Shown piece by piece: positions 28,557 to 38,369 of a DNA stretch of 64,000 nucleotides. This DNA is from Wocania arenilitoris (lineage in GTDB: Bacteria > Bacteroidota > Bacteroidia > Flavobacteriales > Flavobacteriaceae): the NCBI RefSeq assembly GCF_021728535.1, contig NZ_JAKKDU010000005.1, positions 176,607 to 240,606 of the forward strand, read 5' to 3'. Every line of letters begins with the position of its first letter. Positions within the stretch are counted from its first letter, which is position 1. The notes beneath the pieces are model-generated. The model ran no database searches. It saw only the letters and a program-made list of their open reading frames with translations, and was not told where the DNA came from. Position numbers and translations under genes: made by a program.

Positions 28557-28621
28557 AAAACTTCGAAAAAATAGCTTTAATAAATAACCCAAAAGCTGTC
28601 AAAATTATAAAAACATAAAAA

Positions 28622-28653
28622 TTGTCAAAACCTACGAGAAAATTTTATATTTG
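28622..28653 (+). promoter_or_regulatory. secDF promoter
   Basis: A -33 TTG at 28622-28624 and a -7 TATATTTG at 28646-28653, spaced 21 bp, match the Bacteroidota promoter TTG-N(17-23)-TAnnTTTG. The secDF ATG is about 100 bp downstream. Confidence 0.55.
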
Positions 28654-28758
28654 CTCGTTTTAAAATTGAAACAATTTTTGAACAAGGTGAAACCTTGTGA
28701 ATCATTAAACTTGTCATTCCCACAAAAGAGGGAAACTAAGACACAAAAAAAATACAAA

Positions 28759-31746
28759 ATGCAAAATAAAGGATTAGTAAAATTATTTGCGCTGTTATTT
28801 GGTTTGGTAAGTATTTATCAATTATCATTCACATTTAAAGCCAATCAAATTGAGAGTCAAGCTGAAGAAGTTGCAATTAGTAAAATTGCAGATACAGAAG
28901 AAGGATACAGAGCTTTAAGAAGTGCTGAAGAAGCAAAATACCTAGAGTCTGTAGCTACCGATACGGTTTTTAATATAGGTATCGCAAAATTCACTTACAA
29001 TGAAGTGAAGCAAAAAGCCATGAATCTTGGTTTAGATTTAAAAGGTGGTATTAACGTTATTTTACAAGTATCGGTTAAAGACATATTAAAAGGATTAGCC
29101 AATAACACAAAAGACCCAGTTTTTAATCAAGCACTAGATAATGCTTCAGAGCTTCAAAAAGATAGTCAAAATACCTATTTAGAAGATTTTTTCGTAGCAT
29201 TTAACGAAATTAAAGGCGATACCAAATTAGCCTCACCAGATATATTTTATACCAAAGCACTAGATGGTGAGATTGATGGAAGCATGACAGACGATGAGGT
29301 TAAAGGTATTATTGAAACCAAGATTGACGAATCTATTGTATCGGCTTTCGAGGTATTACGTAAACGTATTGATGAATTTGGTGTAACACAACCAAACATT
29401 CAACGTTTAGGAAACTCTGGTCGTATATTAGTAGAATTACCTGGAGTTAAAGATATTGAACGTGCTACAGGGTTATTACAGAGTACAGCTCAATTAGAGT
29501 TTTGGGATGTAGATAGAAGTCAGGAAATTGGTGTCTTTTTAGGACAAGCTAATGAGGTTTTAAAAGACATTGTAAAAGTTGAGGAAGCCACTGATGAGGT
29601 GGAATCTCAAGATGAAGAAAATGCTGAAGACTCACAAATTGATGAGCTTTTAGGAGAAGCTACAACAGATTCTACTAATGTAGCAACAACAAATCCTTTA
29701 TTAGAGTTATTAGCTCAACCCCTTGATCCAGCTTCAATAGCTTCATTAAATATAAAAGATAAACAAAAAGTTAGCGAGTATTTAAGCTTGCCACAAGTAA
29801 GAGCTGCATTACCAGCAAGTAAACGATATACTAAGTTTGTTTTTGGAAAAGCAGAAAAAGACAGTGAATTAGTAGGCTTGTATGCTTTAGTTGGGAATAG
29901 AGAAAATGTACCACCACTAAGTGGTGCTGTAGTAACTGATGCAAGTAACGAATTTGGACCAACAGGAAAATCTGAAGTAGGCATGCAAATGAATGCAAAA
30001 GGAGCTAAGATATGGGAAGAAATGACTGGTAGAGCCTTTAATCAAGGTACTCAAATTGCTATTGTTTTAGATGATATAGTATATTCTGCACCAGGTGTAA
30101 CAACAGGACCAATTGCTGGAGGGCGTTCTTCAATCTCTGGAAATTTTACATTAAATGAGGCGATAGATTTAGCCAATGTATTACGTGCTGGTAAATTACC
30201 TGCATCGGCAGATATCATTTCAAGTGAAGTTGTTGGGCCATCATTAGGTCAAGAAGCTATTGATAGCGGTACCAAATCGTTCATGATCGCATTGGCGTTA
30301 GTATTACTTTGGATGATTTTCTATTACGGAAAAGCTGGTGGATTTGCAGATATTGCCATGTTATTAAATATCTTATTAATCTTTGGTATTTTATCAGGCT
30401 TAGGAGCAGTATTAACATTACCTGGTATTGCTGGTATTGTATTAACTATTGGTATGTCGGTTGATGCCAACGTACTTATTTTTGAGCGTATACGAGAAGA
30501 AATAGTAAAAGGTAAAGGACAAAAAGAAGCTATTAAAGACGGATTTAGTAATGCGTTATCATCTATTTTAGATGCCAATATTACAACTGGTTTAACAGCA
30601 TTAATATTATTTATTTTTGGTACAGGACCAATTAAAGGTTTTGCAACTACTTTATTAATAGGTATTGGTACATCGTTATTTACAGCCATATTTATTACAA
30701 GATTATTAGTAGATTGGTATATAAATAAAGGCGGTAAATTAGATTTCTCTACAGCCTTAACTAAAAACTTATTTAGAAATATTAGTATAGAATTTTTAAA
30801 GAAACGTAAGGTTGCTTATATTATTTCAGCGGTATTTATAATTATAAGTTTAGGTTCTTTATTTACAAATGGTTTAGACCAAGGTGTCGATTTTGTTGGT
30901 GGTAGAACTTATCAAGTGCGTTTTGCGCAAGATGTTAATGCTACCGAAATCACAGATGTATTATCTAAACCAGAAGTTTTTGGTAGTGCAGATGCTAAAA
31001 CTTTTGGTAGTGCTAATCAATTAAAAATTACTACAAAATACAAAGTAAACGAAACAGGTGCTGAAGTTGATGAGGAAATAAGACGCGCATTATACGATGG
31101 GCTTGTGCCTTACTTAGAAGGTGTATCTTACGAGAAGTTTCTAGATTTAAACGATGTAAACAAACAAGTTGGTTTGCTTGAATCTTATAAAGTTTCTCCA
31201 ACAATTGCCGATGATATTAAACAAGCATCAGTTTGGGCAGTATTGGGGTCGTTAATAGTAGTATTTCTTTACATCTTATTGCGTTTTAAAAGATGGCAAT
31301 ACTCACTAGGTGCGGTAGCTGCAGTTTTCCATGATGTATTAATAGTACTAGGTGTATTCTCATTAACCTATAGGTTTATGCCATTTAGTATGGAAATAGA
31401 CCAAGCATTTATTGCAGCCATACTAACCGTTATTGGTTATTCATTAAACGATACGGTGGTTGTATTCGATAGAATTCGTGAGTTCTTTAACGAGCACACC
31501 TCTTGGGAGTTTGATAGAGTAGTAAACGTATCATTAAGCAGTACATTAAGCCGAACATTAAATACATCATTAACAACGTTAGTGGTATTATTAGCTATCT
31601 TTATTTTTGGTGGCGATTCTATTAGAGGCTTTATGTTTGCCTTAATAGTTGGTGTAATAGTTGGTACATATTCATCGTTATTTATTGCTACGCCAATAAT
31701 GTACGATTCGGTAAATAAATTAGAAGGAAAAAAGAAGAAAGACTAA
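28759..31746 (+). CDS. secDF: Protein translocase SecDF fusion
   Basis: A 995-residue inner-membrane protein that fuses SecD and SecF and uses the proton gradient to assist Sec-dependent export. An N-terminal segment (MQNKGLVKLFALLFG) is followed by the SecD loop (LGLDLKGGINVILQV) and VLRKRIDEFGV. The SecD channel follows (SVDANVLIFERIREE), then SecF (GVDFVGGRTYQV and SLNDTVVVFDRIRE). The ATG at 28759 gives this clean N-terminus; an in-frame TTG 108 bp upstream would add a charged tail. A Glu/Asp-rich insert near residues 275-330 of the SecD loop is noticeable. Confidence 0.95.
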   Translation: MQNKGLVKLFALLFGLVSIYQLSFTFKANQIESQAEEVAISKIADTEEGYRALRSAEEAKYLESVATDTVFNIGIAKFTYNEVKQKAMNLGLDLKGGINVILQVSVKDILKGLANNTKDPVFNQALDNASELQKDSQNTYLEDFFVAFNEIKGDTKLASPDIFYTKALDGEIDGSMTDDEVKGIIETKIDESIVSAFEVLRKRIDEFGVTQPNIQRLGNSGRILVELPGVKDIERATGLLQSTAQLEFWDVDRSQEIGVFLGQANEVLKDIVKVEEATDEVESQDEENAEDSQIDELLGEATTDSTNVATTNPLLELLAQPLDPASIASLNIKDKQKVSEYLSLPQVRAALPASKRYTKFVFGKAEKDSELVGLYALVGNRENVPPLSGAVVTDASNEFGPTGKSEVGMQMNAKGAKIWEEMTGRAFNQGTQIAIVLDDIVYSAPGVTTGPIAGGRSSISGNFTLNEAIDLANVLRAGKLPASADIISSEVVGPSLGQEAIDSGTKSFMIALALVLLWMIFYYGKAGGFADIAMLLNILLIFGILSGLGAVLTLPGIAGIVLTIGMSVDANVLIFERIREEIVKGKGQKEAIKDGFSNALSSILDANITTGLTALILFIFGTGPIKGFATTLLIGIGTSLFTAIFITRLLVDWYINKGGKLDFSTALTKNLFRNISIEFLKKRKVAYIISAVFIIISLGSLFTNGLDQGVDFVGGRTYQVRFAQDVNATEITDVLSKPEVFGSADAKTFGSANQLKITTKYKVNETGAEVDEEIRRALYDGLVPYLEGVSYEKFLDLNDVNKQVGLLESYKVSPTIADDIKQASVWAVLGSLIVVFLYILLRFKRWQYSLGAVAAVFHDVLIVLGVFSLTYRFMPFSMEIDQAFIAAILTVIGYSLNDTVVVFDRIREFFNEHTSWEFDRVVNVSLSSTLSRTLNTSLTTLVVLLAIFIFGGDSIRGFMFALIVGVIVGTYSSLFIATPIMYDSVNKLEGKKKKD

Positions 31747-31773
31747 CTCAATTTTTTTTCTTTATAAGAGAAT

Positions 31774-31806
31774 AGGCTGTCTGAAAAGTCAAGACAGCCT
31801 CTTTTT
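31774..31806. terminator. Bidirectional terminator, secDF / LETM1-related
   Basis: AGGCTGTCT pairs perfectly with AGACAGCCT (31792-31800), with T-rich flanks on both sides between two convergent genes. Confidence 0.8.
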
Positions 31807-31811
31807 ATAAG

Positions 31812-32984
31812 TTATTCTTCAATTCTATTATCATCAAAAGCCGATGGTAGTAATTTAGGAATAAACTTAACTACCAAAGGCAATAATAGGGCACCTCCTG
31901 GAAGTAAAAATATAGCAAGACTTGGTATAGATTTAAAAATATCTAACAACTGTTCTTGTACTTTTTTTTGTTCATCTTTATTCAAATCTCTAATGGTAGA
32001 TTGAGAAATAAGTACCATAAGTTCTTTACTGTCCTTTAACTCTTGATATAAGCGTTTACTATTTCTAGATATTAGTTTAGTTACCATTTTACTAGAATTG
32101 TCGTAAAAACTTTTTACAATATTTTTAGAGCTTAATAGTGCAATATTATCTTTATGAATGGTATAAAATTGATTAACTGATTTAATAGATTGATTAACTC
32201 TTGTTGGGCTTATATGTAAATCTTTACCCAATTTAATAAGAAACTGTTGTTCATTTTTATCAATAATCTGGTCACTCCAAGTTGCCATACAAGCCAAATC
32301 TAAAATATACTGTTTCTCTTGTGGCGTTTTTAAAATTTTAATGGCATCCTTATAGGTAATATGTGTATTGTTTTGATACCTTAATGAAGACTCGAAAAGT
32401 TTAATTAAGCTCTCATCATATTGATTTATTGTAGTTTTAGATTTTAAAACATCTAAAGAAATAGATTCAATAGCGGCTTCTAAGCTTTTTATATAATCGT
32501 TAGAAATAGATTCATTTTTTAAAAATTCTTGATACGCTAATACATCAACAAATAATAAAGCATTTATAATAAAATAGTTAAAATTTTTAGTAAGAATATT
32601 GTCATCTATTTGGATGCGTTTATGGAAGATTTTTTCTAGTTGCTCGCTAGATTTTTTACCACCTAAAAGCTCCTGAAAAAAAGAGGTTTTAAGCTCATTA
32701 ATGCTGGTGTAAAAACCTATTACACTATCAATAAATGGAAGCTTGGAGTTAAAGGTTTTATGAGCATATAAAAAGGTTAAACATAAATTGGCTTTACACA
32801 ATTCTTCTTCTGTAAAATCATTGCTTTTTAGAGCTTGAGAAACAATACTTAAATTACTACCATAAATAAAACCACTATCTCTTAAGTCGCTATAAAACGT
32901 TTCCTCTTTCTTTTTTAAAAAAGAACGGTTTTGAGCAATTTCTTGCAATAATTTTTTTATCCAACCTGAAGCTGACGGATTCAT
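31812..32984 (-). CDS. LETM1-related biofilm-associated protein
   Basis: A 390-residue protein of the Flavobacteriia family named LETM1-related. The central part (~230-280) has a TerB-like acidic motif (ACMATWSDQIIDKNEQQFL). The C-terminus has a hydrophobic segment (PSLAIFLLPGGALLLPLVVKF) resembling the LETM1 ribosome-binding membrane region. There is no signal peptide. It likely associates with the inner face of the membrane. The biochemical role is unknown; the family name comes from a reported biofilm phenotype. It is convergent with secDF. Confidence 0.75.
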   Translation of the reverse strand: MNPSASGWIKKLLQEIAQNRSFLKKKEETFYSDLRDSGFIYGSNLSIVSQALKSNDFTEEELCKANLCLTFLYAHKTFNSKLPFIDSVIGFYTSINELKTSFFQELLGGKKSSEQLEKIFHKRIQIDDNILTKNFNYFIINALLFVDVLAYQEFLKNESISNDYIKSLEAAIESISLDVLKSKTTINQYDESLIKLFESSLRYQNNTHITYKDAIKILKTPQEKQYILDLACMATWSDQIIDKNEQQFLIKLGKDLHISPTRVNQSIKSVNQFYTIHKDNIALLSSKNIVKSFYDNSSKMVTKLISRNSKRLYQELKDSKELMVLISQSTIRDLNKDEQKKVQEQLLDIFKSIPSLAIFLLPGGALLLPLVVKFIPKLLPSAFDDNRIEE

Positions 32985-33016
32985 TAATTTCTGATTAAAC
33001 TTTTTGTAAAAATAAA

Positions 33017-33038
33017 AAGCTGCTCGTTAAAGCAGCTT
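33017..33038 (-). terminator. Intrinsic terminator after Cu/Zn SOD
   Basis: AAGCTGCT and AGCAGCTT form a perfect 8-bp stem with a 6-base loop, followed on the minus strand by a T-rich tract. It closes the SOD transcript before the LETM1-related gene. Confidence 0.75.
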
Positions 33039-33058
33039 ATAAATTTTACTAATTATAA

Positions 33059-33634
33059 TTATTCAATAATACCAGCACAACTAACTCTAGCACCGGCAGC
33101 ACCTGATGGTTGAGATGTAAAATCGTCTGCTCCAGCATGTACAATAACAGCTTTACCTAGAATATTTTTATTCTCATCATCACAACCAATACACCATTCG
33201 TTTGTAGAATGAGTAATTGTGCCATTGCCATTTTCATCAGCAATAAAATTACCTATATCGCCTTTATGGTAACCTGTTTCTGCTCCCCATTTTCCATGCG
33301 GTTTTGCAGTAGGATTCCAGTGGCCACCTGCAGATTTACCATCATTGGAAGAACAATCAGCCGTTTGATGAATATGTATGGCGTGACTTCCAGGTTCTAA
33401 GCCATCAATAATAGCAGTCATGGTTACTATACCATTTTCTTCTTTAAACACAGCATTACCAGAAACATTGCTATTACTTTTAGCATTTAAAGCTATTTTA
33501 AGTTTTTTTGATGTTTCAACCTTTTTTTCTACAACTTCAATTACCTCTTCTTTTGTCTCAGTCTTTTTTTTGTCATTTTTACAAGCTAACAGGCTAAGTC
33601 CCAGTGTAATTAATAAATAACTTATTTTTTTCAT
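33059..33634 (-). CDS. sodC: Cu/Zn superoxide dismutase lipoprotein
   Basis: A 191-residue periplasmic lipoprotein (lipobox LSLLAC) followed by a Lys/Glu-rich linker and the SOD barrel. Copper and zinc ligands are visible in order: HIHQTADC, GGHWNP, HGKWG, GYHKGDIGN, and VHAGADD near the end. Cys in DCSSNDG and VSCAG can form the usual disulfide. It detoxifies superoxide in the envelope. I start at the ATG at 33634; an upstream ATG adds seven residues. It is divergent from hemN, with one Fnr-type box in the shared region. Confidence 0.9.
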   Translation of the reverse strand: MKKISYLLITLGLSLLACKNDKKKTETKEEVIEVVEKKVETSKKLKIALNAKSNSNVSGNAVFKEENGIVTMTAIIDGLEPGSHAIHIHQTADCSSNDGKSAGGHWNPTAKPHGKWGAETGYHKGDIGNFIADENGNGTITHSTNEWCIGCDDENKNILGKAVIVHAGADDFTSQPSGAAGARVSCAGIIE

Positions 33635-33697
33635 TTTAACAGGTGTTTTATTCATCCGAAAGTTAAGTTAATAATTAACTAATTGCAAATATTCTAC

Positions 33698-33711
33698 ATG
33701 ACATATGTCAT
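33698..33711 (+). promoter_or_regulatory. Fnr/Crp-type box upstream of hemN
   Basis: A perfect palindrome, ATGACATATGTCAT. Its centre (33704.5) is 33 bp from that of the near-consensus -7 element TACTTTCG at 33734-33741, which fits class II activation. The ATG of hemN follows at 33760. Confidence 0.75.
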
Positions 33712-33759
33712 ATTTTATACTTAATCAAAATTGTACTTTCGTTATATTAAAAGTTAGGT

Positions 33760-35124
33760 ATGTTAAGCAAATTAGTCAAAAAATATAATATTGCTGGTCC
33801 GCGTTATACAAGTTATCCAACGGTGCCTTATTGGAACAGTGAAACATTTTCATTAGAAAAATGGAAAACGTCTTTAATTTCTTCATTTAAAGAAAGTAAC
33901 TCAAAAGAAGGTATTAGTCTTTATATTCATTTGCCTTTTTGCGAAAGTTTATGCACGTTTTGTGGTTGTAATAAGCGTATTACAAGGCAGCACAGTGTAG
34001 AACCTCGTTATATAACTGCAGTTTTAAAAGAGTGGTATTTGTATTTAGAATTGTTTGACAAAAAACCAATTATTAAAGAAATGCATCTTGGTGGTGGCAC
34101 ACCAACTTTTTTTAGTCCCAATAATTTAAAACATTTAATTAATGGCATTTTAAAAGACGCTGAATTAGCAGAAGACTATGAGTTTAGTTTTGAAGGGCAT
34201 CCTAATAATACAACAAAAGAGCATTTGCAAGCGTTATACGATGTTGGTTTTAGGCGAGTAAGTTACGGGGTACAAGATTATAACAAAACCGTTCAAAAAG
34301 CGATTCATAGAATTCAACCTTTTGAAAATGTAAAACGAGCTACTGATTTAGCCAGAGAAATTGGATACACATCGGTAGGGCACGATATAATTTTTGGATT
34401 ACCTTTTCAAACCATAAAGCACGTTAAAGAAACTATACTAAAAACAAAAGCATTGCAACCAGATAGATTAGCGTTTTATAGTTATGCACATGTACCTTGG
34501 ATAAAAGGAAATGGGCAGCGTGGATTTAACGATGCAGATTTGCCATCGGCAGAATTAAAACGCTCACAATATGAGTTAGGGAAAGAGTTACTTGCAGAAG
34601 TTGGATACCAAGAAATAGGAATGGATCATTTTGCTCTTACATCAGATAGTCTTTATCAATCTATGAAAAAAGGTAGCTTACATAGAAATTTTATGGGGTA
34701 TACAGCCTCAAAAACGCAAGCTATGGTTGGTTTAGGAGTATCTTCTATTAGTGATAGTTGGTATGGATTTGCACAAAATGTAAAGCGTATTGAAGATTAT
34801 TATAAATTATTAGAAGAAAACAAAATACCCGTTTATAGAGGACATATATTAAATGAAGAAGATTTAATTATAAGAAAACATATTCTAAATTTAATGTGTC
34901 AATTTAGAACCGAATGGACTAAAAAACATCTATATTTCAAAGAAATACCAGAAATGCTTATCCAATTAAAAGAAATGGAACAAGATGGACTACTAAGTAT
35001 AGGCTCTAATAGCATTGAGGTAACAAAAACTGGACAGCCATTTATTAGAAATGTTTGTATGGCTTTTGATGTATTATTGCAAAGAGAACAACCCAATGTA
35101 CAGTTGTTTTCTATGACTGTTTAA
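33760..35124 (+). CDS. hemN: Oxygen-independent coproporphyrinogen III oxidase
   Basis: A 454-residue radical-SAM enzyme with the [4Fe-4S] motif CESLCTFC plus the following Cys-Asn-Lys-Arg, an N-terminal GPRYTSYPTVPYW segment, the GGGTPT motif and a C-terminal HemN domain. It makes protoporphyrinogen IX without oxygen. The Fnr-type box at 33698 indicates induction at low oxygen, together with the cbb3 oxidase, whose haems it can supply. A Usp gene follows 17 bp downstream. Confidence 0.94.
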   Translation: MLSKLVKKYNIAGPRYTSYPTVPYWNSETFSLEKWKTSLISSFKESNSKEGISLYIHLPFCESLCTFCGCNKRITRQHSVEPRYITAVLKEWYLYLELFDKKPIIKEMHLGGGTPTFFSPNNLKHLINGILKDAELAEDYEFSFEGHPNNTTKEHLQALYDVGFRRVSYGVQDYNKTVQKAIHRIQPFENVKRATDLAREIGYTSVGHDIIFGLPFQTIKHVKETILKTKALQPDRLAFYSYAHVPWIKGNGQRGFNDADLPSAELKRSQYELGKELLAEVGYQEIGMDHFALTSDSLYQSMKKGSLHRNFMGYTASKTQAMVGLGVSSISDSWYGFAQNVKRIEDYYKLLEENKIPVYRGHILNEEDLIIRKHILNLMCQFRTEWTKKHLYFKEIPEMLIQLKEMEQDGLLSIGSNSIEVTKTGQPFIRNVCMAFDVLLQREQPNVQLFSMTV

Positions 35125-35141
35125 CACTAAAACAATAAACC

Positions 35142-35975
35142 ATGAAAAAAATTATTGTACCTATAGATTTTTCTGAACATTCAGAGTTTGCTTTAAAAAC
35201 AGCGATTAAACTAGCTAAAAAAAATAATGCAGAAGTTTATGCATTGCATATGTTAGAACTATCAGACACTATACTTACTAGTTCTTCTGATTCTCAAAGA
35301 CCTGAAGCTTTGTTTTTTTTAAAGCTAGCAGAAAAAAAAATCACAGAATTTTTAGACAAAGACTATTTAAAAGGTGTAAAAGTAACACCTATAGTTAAGC
35401 ACTTTAAGGTTTTTAGCGAAGTAAACGATGTTGCTCAAAAACATGAAGCAGATCTTATTATTATGGGGTCGCATGGTGCTAGTGGTGTAAAAGAGTTATT
35501 AATTGGTTCTAATACAGAGCGAGTAGTTCGTAATGCAAATATTCCTGTGTTGGTTGTAAAAAATGATTTAAATGAAGTAAATTTTGAAGTAGTGGCTTTT
35601 GCCTGCGATTTCTCGGAAGATTCTATTAAAGCCTATTTAAAAGCTTGTAAATTGTTTGATGCAATGGGCTCTAAAATACACTTAATTTATGTTAATTTAC
35701 CTAATGATAGATTTAAGAGTTCAATAGAAATAGAACGTCTTATGGTTAACTTTTTTACTAAAGCAGATAGAAATTTAGATCGTATGAAAGATGTTCATTT
35801 TGTGTCTGATTACACAGTTGAAGAAGGGATTTTAAACTTTTCAATTAAAATGGGAGCAGATTTAATAGCTGTGCCAACACACGGAAGAAAAGGTTTGTCT
35901 CATTTCTTTCAAGGTAGTGTAGGAGAAGATGTGGCAAATCATTCAACTTTACCTGTTATTACCTTTAAAATTTGA
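35142..35975 (+). CDS. Tandem universal stress protein
   Basis: A 277-residue cytoplasmic protein of two UspA domains (~1-145 and ~150-277). Each ends with a nucleotide-binding-type motif: MGSHGASG..GSNTERV in the first and PTHGRKG..GSVGED in the second. It is 17 bp after hemN and probably part of the same low-oxygen transcript. The function of Usp proteins here is general; survival under energy limitation is the common role. Confidence 0.88.
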   Translation: MKKIIVPIDFSEHSEFALKTAIKLAKKNNAEVYALHMLELSDTILTSSSDSQRPEALFFLKLAEKKITEFLDKDYLKGVKVTPIVKHFKVFSEVNDVAQKHEADLIIMGSHGASGVKELLIGSNTERVVRNANIPVLVVKNDLNEVNFEVVAFACDFSEDSIKAYLKACKLFDAMGSKIHLIYVNLPNDRFKSSIEIERLMVNFFTKADRNLDRMKDVHFVSDYTVEEGILNFSIKMGADLIAVPTHGRKGLSHFFQGSVGEDVANHSTLPVITFKI

Positions 35976-36009
35976 TAGGTTAATTACCGTTTTATTAATG
36001 GTTTTAAAA

Positions 36010-36040
36010 CCTCGACTTTTTTAATAAATCGAGGCTTTTA
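36010..36040. terminator. Bidirectional terminator, usp / copper receptor
   Basis: CCTCGA and TCGAGG (36029-36034) pair across a T/A-rich loop, with A and T runs outside, between convergent genes. Confidence 0.75.
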
Positions 36041-36045
36041 GTTAC

Positions 36046-38148
36046 TTAAAATTTTTTTTGAAAAAAAGCAGAAAGGGTTCTCCCAGGTTCTGTAATTGGT
36101 ATTCTTGAAAATTCTGATTGATTTGTAAAAGAGAAGTTCAAATGATTGTTATACGCTTCGTTAAAAACATTTAAGGCAGCTATACCAAGTGTTATGTTTT
36201 TAAAAGGTTTAATACCTAAACGTAAATCTAAAGTGCTGTAGCCTTTAGTACTTGTTTCTCCAAAACTTTTTGCAATATTACCTTGTTTGCTTGTTAAATT
36301 ATATTGTATGTTAGCCCAATGTTTTTCTTTATCTATTCCAAGAAAAAATTTTGTGATTAGAGGGGGAGTTAATGGTAAAGATTCTTTTAAATCTTTGTTT
36401 TTAGCATAAACATAAGCTATTTCGGTTTTAAAATAATAGTTGTTTAAAAATTCTATTTTTGTCATAGCTTCTAATCCTGTTTTATAGGCTTCGTCTAAAT
36501 TTGTAAACACTTTAGGGTGTTTAGGTTGAGCCATTGGCATATACTTTCTATTTAAGCTATTATTTACAACAGCTACGATATAGTTTTCGAAAAATGAATA
36601 ATAGAAAGAAGCAGAATAGCTGAATTTATTTAAACCGTTGGTGAGTTTTTCAAATCCATTAAAACCTATTTCAAACTGATTGTTAACTTCTGCATTTAAA
36701 TTAGGATTACCAATGTATTCGTATGGGTCTTGTCCAATTGTAAAATGATTTATATAGCGTTCAGCCATTGATGCCGTACGTATACCTCGACCATAAGCAG
36801 CTTCTAGTGTAAATTTATCTGCAACTAATTTTTTAACCGAAATGGTTCCGCTTAAAATATTTTCGCTACGGTTTTTTAAGTTATACATTGAAGCAAAGTC
36901 CTCATCTGCGTCTTTTATGTTAGAATTTACAATATCGTAGCGTAAACCTACAGTTACTAATAAAGAGTTGTTTATAGACCATTTTCCTTCTGTAAAAATA
37001 CCTAAATCGTCTATTGAAGAATCTTGCCAAACCTTGTCATTAAAAGTCATTGGAATAGTAAGCGAGTTGTTATTCATAATTTTCACCAATCGCATTCTTC
37101 CTCCATCTCTATCAATATGAGTAATATCAAAACCGCTATGCATATTTAATTTCTTTGAAGGTATCCAATTTAGTTCTAATTTACCACCAATGGTTGTAGC
37201 ATTAACTTTAGATAATGCTTCCATCATGTTAAACGAAGGTCTATTTCTGTTATGCATTAAATGATCAACATGACTATAATAGGCCTTGGCTGTAAGTGAT
37301 TTTGTAATTTTACCAATATGGTCTAATTTATAATCTATAGATATAATGCTACTATTATCATAATCACTATCCATTGGTAAAGCAGCATGTAATATGTCTC
37401 TACCAAAGGATTGACGCCAATGAGCTTGTAAATGTTGGTTCTTGGTAAAATTATAACCCATTTTTATACCATAGTCTGTACTTTTAAAAGAAGAAGGAAT
37501 TTTAATAGCATTACCATCTTTGTAATTACTAAAATTTCTATAGCCTACATTACCTACAATATTGTATTTGTCTTGTATGTATTGCAGTTGAATCATGTTT
37601 ACTAAAGAATTTCCATTGCTTTGGTAGCCAATAGAAGCTTTTCCGCGAATTCCTTTGTCTAAATAATCTGGTTTTTGTGTTACCATATTTATAATACCAC
37701 CAAAAGTAGCACCATAGCGTACCGTATAAGGACCTTTAATGATTTCAATTTTTGAAACTTCTTCTGGAATAATATGCGTAGTAATGGGGTCCATTCTGTT
37801 TGGACATGCATGCATGGCTTTAGTACCACCATCATATTGAATATTTAATTGTTCGTATTGTGATGCTCTAAAAGAAGGGTCGATAGCATAGTTACCTCGT
37901 TTTATAACAGAAAAACCATTGATGTCGTTAAATAAGTCGGCAACATTTTTAGGCTGCATAATGTTTTTTACATGTTTATTTGAAACCGAAGTTAAAATGG
38001 GGTCTGTTCTAATATTACCTGTTACAATAATTTCGTCTAATTGTACATTTTTTTGTTTTAAAGTATCTTGCTTTATTTTGTTTTTTTCTTGAGAAAAAGA
38101 TATAGTAGATATTAGCGCGCTAATTAGCACACAATAAAATATTTTCAT
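36046..38148 (-). CDS. TonB-dependent receptor, OprC/NosA-like copper importer
   Basis: A 700-residue outer-membrane receptor: signal peptide (~1-19), plug (~35-155, LDEIIVTGN and KIEIIKGPYTVRYG) and a barrel ending in aromatic Phe. Three features match the copper site known for OprC, a CxxxM-HxM set with an extra Met: C115 and M119 in HACPNRMDP, M259 in LPMDSD, and H296/M298 in DHLMHN. The 39-residue spacing between the last two Met equals that in OprC. It is next to the cbb3 oxidase genes, which need copper. No close TonB or periplasmic copper chaperone gene is present. Confidence 0.82.
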   Translation of the reverse strand: MKIFYCVLISALISTISFSQEKNKIKQDTLKQKNVQLDEIIVTGNIRTDPILTSVSNKHVKNIMQPKNVADLFNDINGFSVIKRGNYAIDPSFRASQYEQLNIQYDGGTKAMHACPNRMDPITTHIIPEEVSKIEIIKGPYTVRYGATFGGIINMVTQKPDYLDKGIRGKASIGYQSNGNSLVNMIQLQYIQDKYNIVGNVGYRNFSNYKDGNAIKIPSSFKSTDYGIKMGYNFTKNQHLQAHWRQSFGRDILHAALPMDSDYDNSSIISIDYKLDHIGKITKSLTAKAYYSHVDHLMHNRNRPSFNMMEALSKVNATTIGGKLELNWIPSKKLNMHSGFDITHIDRDGGRMRLVKIMNNNSLTIPMTFNDKVWQDSSIDDLGIFTEGKWSINNSLLVTVGLRYDIVNSNIKDADEDFASMYNLKNRSENILSGTISVKKLVADKFTLEAAYGRGIRTASMAERYINHFTIGQDPYEYIGNPNLNAEVNNQFEIGFNGFEKLTNGLNKFSYSASFYYSFFENYIVAVVNNSLNRKYMPMAQPKHPKVFTNLDEAYKTGLEAMTKIEFLNNYYFKTEIAYVYAKNKDLKESLPLTPPLITKFFLGIDKEKHWANIQYNLTSKQGNIAKSFGETSTKGYSTLDLRLGIKPFKNITLGIAALNVFNEAYNNHLNFSFTNQSEFSRIPITEPGRTLSAFFQKKF

Positions 38149-38369
38149 TTTGTATTGTATTTAAATAGTGTAAATAAATTATTTTAGTTGAAAAGAATCA
38201 ACCTAATTAAAGTGAGTTTAATATAACTTTTTATGTCATTTTATATTGATTTAGCTATGTAAACTAACAGTTTTTAGAGCGCAGTCAAGCGGCTTAAAAC
38301 ATGATGTAATTTTGGAAACTATCCTATACTATTAGCAAATAGAAAGAATGTTTTTATGTCAAACTCAAA

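Noticed and set aside
30324..30689. Open frame of 121 codons antisense to secDF
   Set aside because: It is fully inside a well-supported gene, has a low-complexity composition and no recognisable family.
38149..38369. A fourth Fnr-type box upstream of the copper receptor
   Set aside because: Only half-sites (TGTCAT at 38234-38239 and ACATGATG near 38300) without the second arm at N6 or a -7 motif at the right distance.
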